Of a DNA stretch of 64,000 nt, positions 21,987-31,619 are shown in pieces; the stretch's first letter is position 1; every line of letters starts with the position of its first letter. Made by a program: the position numbers and the translations under genes. The notes beneath the pieces are model-generated. The model was not told the DNA's origin. It searched no databases and saw only the letters and a program-made list of their open reading frames with translations. The DNA is from Schistocerca nitens (lineage: Eukaryota > Arthropoda > Insecta > Orthoptera > Acrididae): assembly GCF_023898315.1 (NCBI RefSeq), contig NC_064616.1:290621205-290685204 (forward strand), written 5' to 3'.

Positions 21987-23408
21987 CACTCCTGGAAATG
22001 GAAAAAAGAACATATTGACACCGGTGTGTCAGACCCACCATACTTGCTCCGGACACTGCGAGAGGGCTGTACAAGCAATGATCACACGCACGGCACAGCG
22101 GACACACCAGGAACCGCGGTGTTGGCCGTCGAATGGCGCTAGCTGCGCAGCATTTGTGCACCGCCGCCGTCAGTGTCAGCCAGTTTGCCGTGGCATACGG
22201 AGCTCCATCGCAGTCTTTAACACTGGTAGCATGCCGCGACAGCGTGGACGTGAACCGTATGTGCAGTTGACGGACTTTGAGCGAGGGCGTATAGTGGGCA
22301 TGCGGGAGGCCGGGTGGACGTACCACCGAATTGCTCAACACGTGGGGCGTGAGGTCTCCACAGTACATCGATGTTGTCGCCAGTGGTCGGCGGAAGGTGC
22401 ACGTGCCCGTCGACCTGGGACCGGACCGCAGCGACGCACGGATGCACGCCAAGACCGTAGGATCCTACGCAGTGCCGTAGGGGACCGCACCGCCATTTCC
22501 CAGCAAATTAGGGACACTGTTGCTCCTGGGGTATCGGCGAGGACCATTCGCAACCGTCTCCATGAAGCTGGGCTACGGTCCCGCACACCGTTAGGCCGTC
22601 TTCCGCTCACGCCCCAACATCGTGCAGCCCGCCTCCAGTGGTGTCGCGACAGGCGTGAATGGAGGGACGAATGGAGACGTGTCGTCTTCAGCGATGAGAG
22701 TCGCTTCTGCCTTGGTGCCAATGATGGTCGTATGCGTGTTTGGCGCCGTGCAGGTGAGCGCCACAATCAGGACTGCATACGACCGAGGCACACAGGGCCA
22801 ACACCCGGCATCATGGTGTGGGGAGCGATCTCCTACACTGGCCGTACACCACTGGTGATCGTCGAGGGGACACTGAATAGTGCACGGTACATCCAAACCG
22901 TCATCGAACCCATCGTTCTACCATTCCTAGACCGGCAAGGGAACTTGCTGTTCCAACAGGACAATGCACGTCCGCATGTATCCCGTGCCACCCAACGTGC
23001 TCTAGAAGGTGTAAGTCAACTACCCTGGCCAGCAAGATCTCCGGATCTGTCCCCCATTGAGCATGTTTGGGACTGGATGAAGCGTCGTCTCACGCGGTCT
23101 GCACGTCCAGCACGAACGCTGGTCCAACTGAGGCGCCAGGTGGAAATGGCATGGCAAGCCGTTCCACAGGACTACATCCAGCATCTCTACGATCGTCTCC
23201 ATGGGAGAATAGCAGCCTGCATTGCTGCGAAAGGTGGATATACACTGTACTAGTGCCGACATTGTGCATGCTCTGTTGCCTGTGTCTATGTGCCTGTGGT
23301 TCTGTCAGTGTGATCATGTGATGTATCTGACCCCAGGAATGTGTCAATAAAGTTTCCCCTTCCTGGGACAATGAATTCACGGTGTTCTTATTTCAATTTC
23401 CAGGAGTG
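21987..23408 (+). mobile_element. Tc1-C, complete 1422-bp transposon, copy 1
   Basis: The ends are CACTCCTGGAAATGGAAAAA and, complemented, CACTCCTGGAAATTGAAATA. The inverted repeat runs for about 26 bp with few mismatches, and TA lies immediately outside both ends. It contains one intact transposase gene. Copy 2 (37371-38792) has the same length and is almost identical, so transposition was recent. A polyadenylation-like aataaa lies at 23346-23351. Confidence 0.95.
22231..23253 (+). CDS. Tc1-C transposase, intact, 340 aa
   Basis: This enzyme would excise and reinsert the element in the nucleus. The length fits Tc1-like transposases (about 340 aa). The start is the ATG of MPRQRGREPY; the frame is open further upstream but runs into the terminal region. 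The N terminus holds the paired-like DNA-binding domain: the first HTH at residues 13-50 (LTDFERGRIVGMREAGWTYH), the second at about 75-115, linked by a GRRR/AT-hook-like basic stretch (GTGPQRRTDARQDRR). The catalytic domain shows D155 (VVFSDESRF), D244 (FQQDNARPH) and E277 (SPDLSPIEHVWD). By my count 32 residues separate the second Asp from the Glu, against 34 in classical Tc1. No stops or shifts. It differs from copy 2 at three visible residues (V/A at 11, I/T at 89, A/V near 318). Confidence 0.95.
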   Translation: MPRQRGREPYVQLTDFERGRIVGMREAGWTYHRIAQHVGREVSTVHRCCRQWSAEGARARRPGTGPQRRTDARQDRRILRSAVGDRTAISQQIRDTVAPGVSARTIRNRLHEAGLRSRTPLGRLPLTPQHRAARLQWCRDRREWRDEWRRVVFSDESRFCLGANDGRMRVWRRAGERHNQDCIRPRHTGPTPGIMVWGAISYTGRTPLVIVEGTLNSARYIQTVIEPIVLPFLDRQGNLLFQQDNARPHVSRATQRALEGVSQLPWPARSPDLSPIEHVWDWMKRRLTRSARPARTLVQLRRQVEMAWQAVPQDYIQHLYDRLHGRIAACIAAKGGYTLY

Positions 23409-26249
23409 TATATATTGTGAAAAGCAATGGTCCCATAACACTCCCCTGTGGCACGCCAGAGGTTACTTTAACGTCTGTAGACGTCTCTCCATTGATAACA
23501 ACATGCTGTGTTCTGTTTGCAAAAAAATCTTCAATCCAGCCACACAGCTGGTCTGATATTCCGTAGGCTCTTACTTTGTTTATCAGGCGACAGTGCGGAA
23601 CTGTATCGAACGCCTTCCGGAAGTCAAAAAAAAATAGCATCTACCTGGGAGCCTGTATCTAATATTTTCTGGGTCTCATGAACAAATAACGCGAGTTGGT
23701 TCTCACACGATCGCTGTTTCCGGAATCCATGTTGATTCCTACATAGCAGATTCTGGGTTTCCAAAAACGACATGATACTCGAGCAAAAAACATGTTCTAA
23801 AATTCTACAACAGATCGACGTCAGAGATATAGGTCTATAGTTTTGCGCATCTGCTCGACGACCCTTCTTGAAGACTGGGACTACCTGTGCTCTTTTCCAA
23901 TCATTTGGAACCCTCCGTTCCTCTAGAGACTTGCGGTACACGGCTGTTAGAAGGGGGGCAAGTTCTTTCGCGTACTCTGTGTAGAATCGAATTCGTATCC
24001 TGTCAGGTCCAGTGGACTTTCCTCTGTTGAGTGATTCCAGTTGCTTTTCTATTCCTTGGACACTTATTTCGATGTCAGCCATTTTTTCGTTTGTGCGAGG
24101 ATTTAGAGAAGGAACTGCAGTGCGGTCTTCCTCTGTGAAACAGCTTCGGAAAAAGGTGTTTAGTATTTCAGCTTTACGCGTGTCATCCTCTGTTTCAATG
24201 CCATCATCGTCCCGGAGTGTCTGGATATGCTGTTTCGAGCCACTTACTGATTTAACGTAAGACCAGAACTTCCTAGGATTTTCTGTCAAGTCGGTACATA
24301 GAATTTTACTTTCGAATTCACTGAACGCTTCTCGCATAGCCCTCCTTACGCTAACTCTGACATCGCTTAGCTTCTGTTTGTCTGAGAGGGTTTGGCTGCG
24401 TTTAAACTTGGAGTGAAGCTCTCTTTGCTTTCGCAGTAGTTTCCTAACTTCGTTGTTGTACCACGGTGGGTTTTTCCCGTTCCTCACAGTTTTACTCGGC
24501 ACGTGCCTGTCTAAAACGCATTTTACGATTGCTTTGAACTTTTTCCATAAACACTCAACATTGTCAGTGTCGGAACAGAAATTTTCGTTTTGATCTGTTA
24601 GGTAGTCTGAAATCTGTCTTCTATTACTCTTGCTAAACAGATAAACCTTCCTCCCTTTTTTTATATTCCTATTAACTTCCATATTCAGGGATGCTGCAAC
24701 GGCCTTATGATCACTGATTCCCAGTTCTGCACTTACAGAGTCGAAAAGTTCGGGTCTGTTTGTTATCAGTAGGTCCAAGATGTTATCTCCACGAGTCGGT
24801 TCTCTGTTTAATTGCTCGAGGTAATTTTCGAATAGTGCACTCAGTATAATGTCACTCGATGCTCTGTCCCTACCACCCGTCCTAAACATCTGAGTGTCCC
24901 AGTCTATATCTGGTAAATTGAAATCTCCACCTAAGACTATAACATGCTGAGGAAATTTATGTGAAATGTATTTCAAATTTTCTCTCAGTTGTTCTGCCAC
25001 TAACGCTGCTGAGTCGGGAGTTCGGTAAAAGGAGCCAATTATTAACCTAGCTCGGTTGTTGAGTGTAACCTCCACCCATAATAATTCACAGGAACTATCC
25101 ACTTCTACTTCACTACAGGATAAACTACTACTAACAGCGACGAACACTCCACCACCGGTTGCATGCAATCTATCCTTCCTAAACACCGTCTGTACCTTTG
25201 TAAAAATTTCGGCAGAATTTATCTCTGGCTTAAGTAAAGGTATCGTTGATGTCGATGCTGAAGTTCAGTTTACATCCACAAAATACTGCTGGTCCATCTA
25301 GAAGGGCGTGTGCAGCAACAGATTTAATTGTGTTCTTCTTCTTGTCGGCAGCAGAAGTTGTCATTTCGACGTCTTCTATGGTTTTGTATATTGTCTGTCT
25401 TGCACGTCGCAGGGGAACAGATCCTTGACACCAGCACTGCGAGACGGAGTCAATCTGCTGGTGGCTCCATTGTGCTCTGGGGAACATTCACGTGAGCATC
25501 GATGGGTCCAGTGGAGACCGGGGACCTCCTTACACTGGTACTAGACCACATGCACCCCTACATGACAATCATGTGGCCCGACGGCAGTGGCATTTTTCAA
25601 CAAAATAATGCGCCATGTCAAAATGCCAGGATTGTGATGGAGTGGTTCGAGGAACATAGTGCTGAGTTCCACTTGATGTGCTGAGCCCCAATTCGCCAGA
25701 TCTCAACCCGATCGAACACATCTGGGATATGACTGAATGTGGCGACAGAGCTAATCTTCTTCCTCTCAGAAATTTGCGGGTATTAGGTGACCTGTGTGCA
25801 GGTGTGGTGCCAGCTCCCTGTAGCACACCACGACGCGTCGCCAACTTTATACATGACAAACATGGACAGACTGGCTATTAGGTAGGTCGTCATAATGTTC
25901 TGGCTTATCAGTCTATAGGACATCATCGAAAGACAACTCCAGTGTCACCCAGAAACAGCACTAACCATCCTTGTATTGACCGAACAAGTGCTCCATGCAT
26001 GGAACTGCATCCCAAAAACCGACATCCGACACCTGTATAACACAATACATGGACGTTTGCATGGTTTCACTCAACATTCTGGCCGTTACATCAGTTATTA
26101 ATATCCCAGCATTTCGCATTCGGAGTAACTTATCTCATACATTAAGGTGTGCTCTTGCAATGTTAATCACTTAAATATGTTACCTAGACAAATGTATTCC
26201 CGAAATTTCATTACTCTAAATTAATTTTTTTGCGATTTTCGTCAGTGTA

Positions 26250-26929
26250 TTTTGTTGCCATTTTTTCATGTATGACATACGACTAATAAATAGCCCGGTG
26301 TGTGACTTATAGTACGTTAGAGAATGGGATCTGAGAACTACAAAAAATGAAGATAGCGTAAGAGGGATCTGCAGCCCATTTGTCACGTATAAGTGTGCAG
26401 CGTCTTAAACACTGTCGTCTCGCTTGGTAACGTTAAAATGAGTTGAAGCACTCCAGTGTAGCTCACCTAGAACATACTTTTCGTTCAGCTTTCGCTAGTC
26501 GGAACGACACAACCGTCTGAAAGTCAATAGCGTCTGCATGGAACGTAACACGCATACACACGTCACGACTGTAACGCTGTTGCTCTACCTTGCTTCTCAG
26601 AAATCGGCACAGTAAGTGTGCAGTCTTTTGGCACTGATCAACGCCCTGTTCTAGGATCCTCCTGGTTTGTCCTCCTTCTTCCCCCATCAAATTTCCCATG
26701 CAGTGTGTTGCAGATAAGCATACAACAAAGTATCATCGCTGGAAGGTATCTCTCCTACCGTATAGCACTTCCTGTAGCGTTGATTATGATCTCGATCTTC
26801 GAGGAAGAGAGTCCACAAGTGTCTACAACTGAAACCAGTCATCGAGCATTAGATCCCACAGAGCTATCAGACTGCTGAGATGCTGACTGCTACGTTTCAC
26901 ACTCTGTTCCAAATAGTCTCAGACGTTTC
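26250..26929. other. No gene recognised
   Basis: Sequence right of the Tc1-A end. I see only short open frames without motifs and no repeat with a second copy here. Confidence 0.45.
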
Positions 26930-27690
26930 CTATAAGATGCAGTGAAATGGAAATGTGACAGACGGAAAGAAGTGAGTAAACTGTTTATTATTCAAAAGTA
27001 ATCACCATAACTCTTAACGCATTTTTCTCACTCTGAGACAAGGCGATCAGTGCCTTCATGGAAAAATGTTTTCTGTTGCATATGGAACCATGACTAAGCC
27101 CAGGCGTGCACCTCTTCGTCCGTAGTAAGCTGACAGTCACGAATGACTTTCTTCAGGGCTCCAAAAATATGGAAATCTGAAGAGACTGAAACAGTAATGG
27201 CTTCCCAGAGAAACTTCTGAAGCATAGTCGAGGCGTCAGGCACGCCAGCTCCTGGAATGTCACGAGGACGTTTTCTTTGACTGCAAGGGCCTTTTCCACA
27301 TTGAATTCCTAGAATACAGTGCCACAAATAACGCACTCTGTTACATGAGCATTCTACAAAAGATGAAGCGCATCATCAGGCCCAAACGCCCAGAAAAGTT
27401 GACGGACGGCATATTCTGGTGCAGGATAATGCCTGCCCACATGTTGCCAAGGTTGTTTCGACTATGCTGCAGGAATTCCGCTGGGAAGCCCTTACACATT
27501 CTCTATTAATCCTGCTATCTCTCCAAAAAATTTCCATATTTTTGAAAACGTGAAGAAATACGTTCGTGGTAGTCTGTTTGCCTGAGATGAGGAGATTCAC
27601 TCCAGGGTACTATCATGGTTATCTAGGCAACCACAAACATTTTTACACTGACCTTCTTGTCTCACAAAGAGATAATTGTATTAACAGTTA
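26930..27690 (-). pseudogene. Mariner-like transposase relic, C-terminal part
   Basis: The minus-strand frame at about 27000-27240 gives SDFHIFGALKKVIRDCQLTT, then DEEVHAWA, and after a stop FFHEGTDRLVSE and EKCVKSYGDYF. This matches the conserved end of mariner transposases ('DFHLFGPLK', 'FFYDGI..LV.RW.KC....GDYV'). Upstream the frames are broken and the catalytic Asp residues cannot be placed with certainty. Non-functional. Confidence 0.6.
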
Positions 27691-27719
27691 TAGCGATTAC
27701 TGTTAAAATAATAAAAAAT

Positions 27720-28600
27720 TTGCTGACTTATTTACCATTGTCTCGTTTTCATTTGATGTCCCCTTATATGAGAATGTGATCGGATCACTGAGAAGATCAG
27801 TCGAGATGCGATAGGGTGTCTGAGTTTTGGTCCAGCCAGGAGGGTTTGCGTATAGCCCTTTGAACAAAACTGCTGTCCTCTTGGAAGATGGGAGTGTCCG
27901 TAGCATACTCATCATGAAGATGTAGAAGAAAATGCAACACTTTATCACCGAGAATGTTGAAGTAAATATCCTGGTTCACGTTCACGGTAGCTTGAATGAA
28001 TGGGCCCAAGTCATATTGCGAACAACACCCCAAAAACATCATAGAACCTCCTCTGGACTGAACTACATATTTCCGATACTACGAGTTAAACGAGTTATTG
28101 AGCCGTCGGTGCCATGCATAATTTGAGAACAGGCAAAATCGCCTCCAGCCAACCACCGTCCGGTTTCTGTGCTGTCTGGGCCACTGAAGCCGTCCACCTT
28201 TTTCTGCCGCTGTCAGCAATGGCGTTCTGCGATGTACCTGGCTTAAAATGTCCATTGTATGCAGTGTCCTTTGCAACGTTCGCTCGAAATGTGGTTGAGA
28301 TGGACATGCGTTCACTGCCAGCAGAAATTCTTGTTCGGCTTGAAACAGATTGTCATTGACAAGCCATGACACTCGCATCTAATACCAAACAGTTAGGATT
28401 TTATTTAATACCATTGTTCTTAACGCTGTGTTATGTGGCAGCGAGTGAAACATCATTCCTTGTTGACACGTTAGACGGTCCTCTTTGATACGACAAAAAA
28501 TCAAGCCACTTGACTGACAGTATGGAAACGACCATACGCGGTAGCTGCTTTCTGCTGTTCTGTCATGTCCACACGTCAATCCATCTTAGTGTGCTGATTC
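27720..28600 (-). pseudogene. Tc1-like transposase relic, family G
   Basis: Minus-strand fragments include SQPHFERTLQRTLHTMDI (about 28230-28300), RQKKVDGFSGPDSTETGRWL nearby, and GPFIQATVNVNQDIYFNILG followed by DKVLHFLLHLHDEY (about 27900-28010). The last block resembles the part of Tc1-like catalytic domains that lies before the 'QQDNAP' motif; PIFQEDSSFVQRAI would be the degenerate second catalytic region. Frames are broken many times. It adjoins the mariner relic without a clear boundary. Confidence 0.45.
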
Positions 28601-28864
28601 CATAAGACAGACGGGCTCGTAGACATCAATTCAGTGCCTTGACCTAAGTCAGCGGTGGAGGCTCACATAACAGCCTTGTACCAGCTCTACAACGAATACA
28701 ACGCTGTGAAAGCGACCATTATGTTCCCAAAGTAAATTACCATTATTTTGGTGGGTGTTATTTTATCTAGTCATTTCTAAAGAAGAGAGGAAATTTTATA
28801 AAACGTCGACATTGACGTCCTTAAAAATAGATAGACGTGGGAGGGGATTTCCTCTTCAGCTCTC

Positions 28865-28990
28865 TACCTGAATAATCTGGGTAATCACCTGATGTGATAT
28901 AGAGAAACCTCGGAAACATAGATCAGGATGATCGAACTGAGATTTGAAGCCTGTTCCTTCTGGATATGGGCTCTGAGTAAAAATTGCCAA
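28865..28990 (-). repeat. Old SINE copy, family 2
   Basis: The plus-strand segment gaaacctcggaaacatagat followed by caggatgatcgaactgagat resembles the reverse complement of the SINE at 6363 (ggttttccgtg, gatttag, cggttcaatcccgc). Strong divergence suggests an ancient copy. Confidence 0.4.
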
Positions 28991-29034
28991 CTCTTCTCCC
29001 TTGCTGATATTTTAAACTCTTTAAGGGGATACGG

Positions 29035-31593
29035 AATCACCTATCCCCGCAATGTTAATATATGCCTACTATAGGGAACATTTTCTCACAAACTACTGGA
29101 GACAGAGAGGTAAAAATTTTACTGTATGTGCATTCATATGTTACAACAATACTGAAACAACAGTTTATTGTCAAAGTATTTTCTTACAGAGATATTGTAC
29201 ATTTATTTTTAAGTAAATTTTTTCCATCGCTTTTTACTAGACTATCACCCCTAAGTCTTTTGTAAATCAAGTAATTAAAAAATCGTTGTTTCAGTATGTA
29301 ATAGGGACCTATGTCACTACGTCATAAAAATTTCAGACTTCTAGGTTGACCAGTACCTGAGATAATGTTCCTAGATGAAGTAAAAAGTAAACTTACGGGA
29401 AACGGAGAAAGAAGATTAAAACATTCCTGATCCGTAGCTAATACCCCCTTCACAGTCTTCATAATCATCTTCAAGTCTTCTTTTGGCACCCCTCTGCACC
29501 TGTCTTGCTTTTTTCACTAATGTCTTGATTATATTATCAGCATGCCTTAGTCTGTGCTGATCTAAAAAGAACATAGCACGTACCGTACGGGAACCAACAC
29601 ACATACCCAACTTTTGAAGGACCTGGCATTTAGTTATATTTCCAAGATTGAAGGTTGCCACAGCATCATACACACCAAAATGTAGTGTATTAATTCCGAC
29701 AAACACTGTTTTTGGGAGACGATGCCATATCACACTATTCAAGCACTCGTTGGGGTTCTGCGTTTTTCCGTGAAGACATTTCATCAGAAGACTTCTGTCA
29801 GCCAGATCTCTGAAAATGGGCTTTATTTCTGCCATGATGGCTGATGGTAGACTGTGGTGGTGAATGTATTTCTCTCCTGTTGTTAGTCCCCTATTGTATT
29901 TACACCAGCTGTTTTCACCTTTGCGGCACAAACCATGTTGCGGATGCTCATCCGTGGATGCGGTGTGGAAATATAAAGCCCATATAGCTCTCCTCATTTC
30001 TTCAAGATTGCCTGTATTTTGCCTGATTGCAAGGCCATAGCAGTTCTGAATGTGGTCTATTATGGAATCAGTCAATCTTCCTCTGCCATCCAAGGTTTTC
30101 CCATAATCTAGTTTTTTCCCTTTCATAACTGATTTTAACCTTCTCAGCCTGGCACCCATTCTCTTCTGCACATGTCCTATACATTCAAGTTTGCTTATAT
30201 TTACACTGTTCCCATATGGTTTGCTTTCCAAAACTTCTTTGAATGCTTTAGAGTCACCATCTCCCAGATATTTGACATAGCGAACATTATACCACTGTGA
30301 AGAGCGATGAAAAATTTTCTTCACCCCAGCAACCTCCATGCCACCACTACTACCATAATAATTAGCAATACAGTCATCACTGTGTTCATTTTTCAGCCTG
30401 CCTGTGCACCTACAGTATTTAGACATTATTGCAACATCAATAACCTTGCCAGTATCAACACTAGTTGCTGTTACAACACCATTGTTGGAGGTGTGGCCCC
30501 TTTTCTGCCACGTGCCATCAAACGCCACTGTGAGGTCACGACTGCCGTCATTTTCTTCCACTGCTTCTTCCACAGCAACCTGCATTGACTTCTGTGCCAC
30601 ATCTTCAACTGCAGATCCTAGTACATAATTGTAAGCTTCAAACTTTGAAGGTGCACTTGGAAGATTTAGAACACCACATAGCATATCACCAGCTGCTTTG
30701 CCCTTACCAATTGCTCGCAATCCATAAACTAACCTAATATTTACACTATAAAGTTCAGTTTTCTTGTATCCATTATTTACAGTTACTGAAACCGAACTTG
30801 GAAACTTACAGCTGTATTTACAAACACTGCATATTAAATTAAACTGGGCAGCCAGGCCAACATGGGATTCTACTTTCAGAGAAACGTTTCCATGACATTT
30901 TTTGCAGCACAAACTGTTTTCAAGAGCTTCACACAATATATTCGTATCAATGAGTTCAAAAACTTCATTCCCTCTATCAAGTAAATTATATTTCTCTTCC
31001 AAATCTCTTAGTTTTTTATGAGAAGCACTGTTTTCATTTGGTGTAAGTTCGTTCGGCAAATCAGTAATAAGTGGATTCACATTTTCCAACAGTGATGATG
31101 ATGAACTGCTTTGCTTTGCTAATGAATCATTATTTCTTTTCTTTTGCCAGTTCACACGCTTTTTAAATACTTTTGCTTTAGCTCTAGGCATTTTCACTGC
31201 GAAAAATGAAGCACTAAATACGAAATAACTCAACAACAACTACTTTCTTATATCACACTGTTTACAAAACAGTCCCGCCACAAAGTCAAAGAGTAACTTG
31301 AGGAAACCAGAGAGAAACATTTTCGGGCAACTAGTGTATAAATAGTCGCTGGAAACCGGGATATTTGAATTCATGTCACTTTAAAGGTACTGCCAAAAAG
31401 TTCATGGTCAGCCACGAGAGACGTGTATAACTAAAGCGCAATACCCGATCTCACAAATATATAAAAATAAAATAGTTATAATTGTAGTAGAGCTATGTAT
31501 GATACGTCATTTTAAAGAGGAAACATGGCAGAATATAATACGCCAATAAAAAAAAATTCGATTTTTTAACCCAAAATCCGATTCCGTATCCCC
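29035..31593 (-). mobile_element. Complete TTAA-flanked DNA transposon with Mutator-like transposase
   Basis: The element is bounded by a perfect 14-bp inverted repeat, GGGGATACGGAATC at 29035-29048 and its complement at 31580-31593. TTAA sits directly outside both ends (29031-29034, 31594-31597). TTAA duplications are typical of the piggyBac and Kolobok superfamilies; classical Mutator elements make 8-11 bp duplications. It contains one intact transposase gene on the minus strand and no other gene. Total length is 2559 bp. It looks autonomous. Confidence 0.85.
29416..31191 (-). CDS. Mutator-like (PF20700-type) transposase, intact, 591 aa
   Basis: I chose the internal start MPRAKAKVFKKRVNWQKK because it opens with the basic stretch usual for these proteins; an upstream in-frame ATG at 31239 would add a hydrophobic 16-residue extension. 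The N terminus is basic and Ser-rich. Residues 95-128 hold two cysteine clusters (CCKKC, CSVCKYSC), probably a zinc-binding unit. Then come FDGTWQKRGHTSNNGVV (D225), an inserted Cys/His segment, YVKYLGDGDSKAFKEV (D311 and D313), ECIGHVQKRMGARLRRL, GRGRLTDSIIDHIQ, a second Cys pair (QHGLCRKGENSWCKY), and NPNECLNSVIW (E482). D225, D311 or D313 and E482 are plausible DDE catalytic residues, by inference. The pattern is that of the arthropod 'Mutator-like transposase' family as I know it. The frame has no lesion. Confidence 0.85.
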   Translation of the reverse strand: MPRAKAKVFKKRVNWQKKRNNDSLAKQSSSSSSLLENVNPLITDLPNELTPNENSASHKKLRDLEEKYNLLDRGNEVFELIDTNILCEALENSLCCKKCHGNVSLKVESHVGLAAQFNLICSVCKYSCKFPSSVSVTVNNGYKKTELYSVNIRLVYGLRAIGKGKAAGDMLCGVLNLPSAPSKFEAYNYVLGSAVEDVAQKSMQVAVEEAVEENDGSRDLTVAFDGTWQKRGHTSNNGVVTATSVDTGKVIDVAIMSKYCRCTGRLKNEHSDDCIANYYGSSGGMEVAGVKKIFHRSSQWYNVRYVKYLGDGDSKAFKEVLESKPYGNSVNISKLECIGHVQKRMGARLRRLKSVMKGKKLDYGKTLDGRGRLTDSIIDHIQNCYGLAIRQNTGNLEEMRRAIWALYFHTASTDEHPQHGLCRKGENSWCKYNRGLTTGEKYIHHHSLPSAIMAEIKPIFRDLADRSLLMKCLHGKTQNPNECLNSVIWHRLPKTVFVGINTLHFGVYDAVATFNLGNITKCQVLQKLGMCVGSRTVRAMFFLDQHRLRHADNIIKTLVKKARQVQRGAKRRLEDDYEDCEGGISYGSGMF

Positions 31594-31619
31594 TTAACTG
31601 GCAATGTTCCTCGCAAGTT

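Larger units (their letters stand above)
21197..25230 (-). pseudogene. LINE ORF2 (endonuclease plus reverse transcriptase), split by Tc1-C
   Basis: The main minus-strand frame is open for 520 codons (23624-25186), then continues in another frame from 23640 to the Tc1-C insertion and beyond it from 21984 down to 21197. The endonuclease is seen in VFRKDRLHATGGGVFVAV (25150-25200), RLIIGSFYRTPDS (about 25010-25050), GGDFNLPDIDW (about 24900-24935) and ISDHKAVAASLNM (about 24680-24720). RT blocks are NYRPISLTSICCRILEHVF (about 23800-23855), FRKAFDTVPHCRLINKV (about 23575-23625), GVPQGSVMGPLLF (about 23425-23465) and, past the Tc1, RLFADDAVVY (about 21915-21950), which carries the FADD catalytic pair. 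After that come VKYLGVCVRND and VWDPYQIGLTEEIEKIQRRA. It is well preserved: one frame shift near 23630 and the transposon are the main lesions. Confidence 0.85.
21119..25426 (-). mobile_element. CR1-like LINE nested in Tc1-B
   Basis: The 3' end, on the left, is a (TACATC)n tail on the plus strand at 21119-21137, followed by ccgcaagccaccc and gtgtggcggagggca. The same tail recurs at 46470, 46605, 54593 and, reversed, 57630. The minus strand carries a long open frame encoding endonuclease and reverse transcriptase. The 5' limit, near 25426, is inferred from where Tc1-B sequence resumes. An intact Tc1-C lies inside the RT at 21987-23408. Confidence 0.85.
20486..25913 (+). mobile_element. Tc1-like transposon B nested in A
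   Basis: Terminal repeats are CGTTGATCAGCCAGAACATT on the left and, complemented, GACTGATAAGCCAGAACATT on the right; TA flanks both. The left part (to about 21118) holds a decayed N-terminal transposase. The right part (from about 25427) holds the C-terminal catalytic region: IFQQNNAPCQNARIVMEWFE at about 25590-25650 and APNSPDLNPIEHIWDMTE at about 25683-25740, the DDE 'SPDLNPIEH' motif. A CR1-like LINE splits it. Several stops make it non-functional. Confidence 0.85.
19414..26247 (+). mobile_element. Tc1-like transposon A, copy 1, carrying a three-level nest
   Basis: Left end CGCTGACGGAAAAAAATCGC and complement of the right end CACTGACGAAAATCGC, each flanked by TA. The transposase is fragmentary: MALRRQRQRYEHLTEFQ near 19650, VFSDGGWFCRGASDVRVLVR near 20105 (first catalytic region), GAISYDSRSTPVVI near 20240, and WAARSPDLFPVRH near 20440. 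Element B is inserted between 20485 and 25914. The A sequence then resumes at about 25916 with catcatcgaaagacaactcc, which aligns with cttcgtcggacgacaactcc of the second A copy near 59420. That intact junction confirms the insertion. The transposase is dead. Confidence 0.85.

Noticed and set aside
22335..22896. Minus-strand frames of 101-156 codons within Tc1-C (and their mirror images at 37883-38821)
   Set aside because: Shadow frames of a GC-rich, intact transposase gene on the other strand; both copies show the same shadows.
29035..31593. piggyBac transposon, suggested by TTAA
   Set aside because: The protein lacks piggyBac DDD motifs and matches the Mutator-like family instead; only the TTAA is shared.
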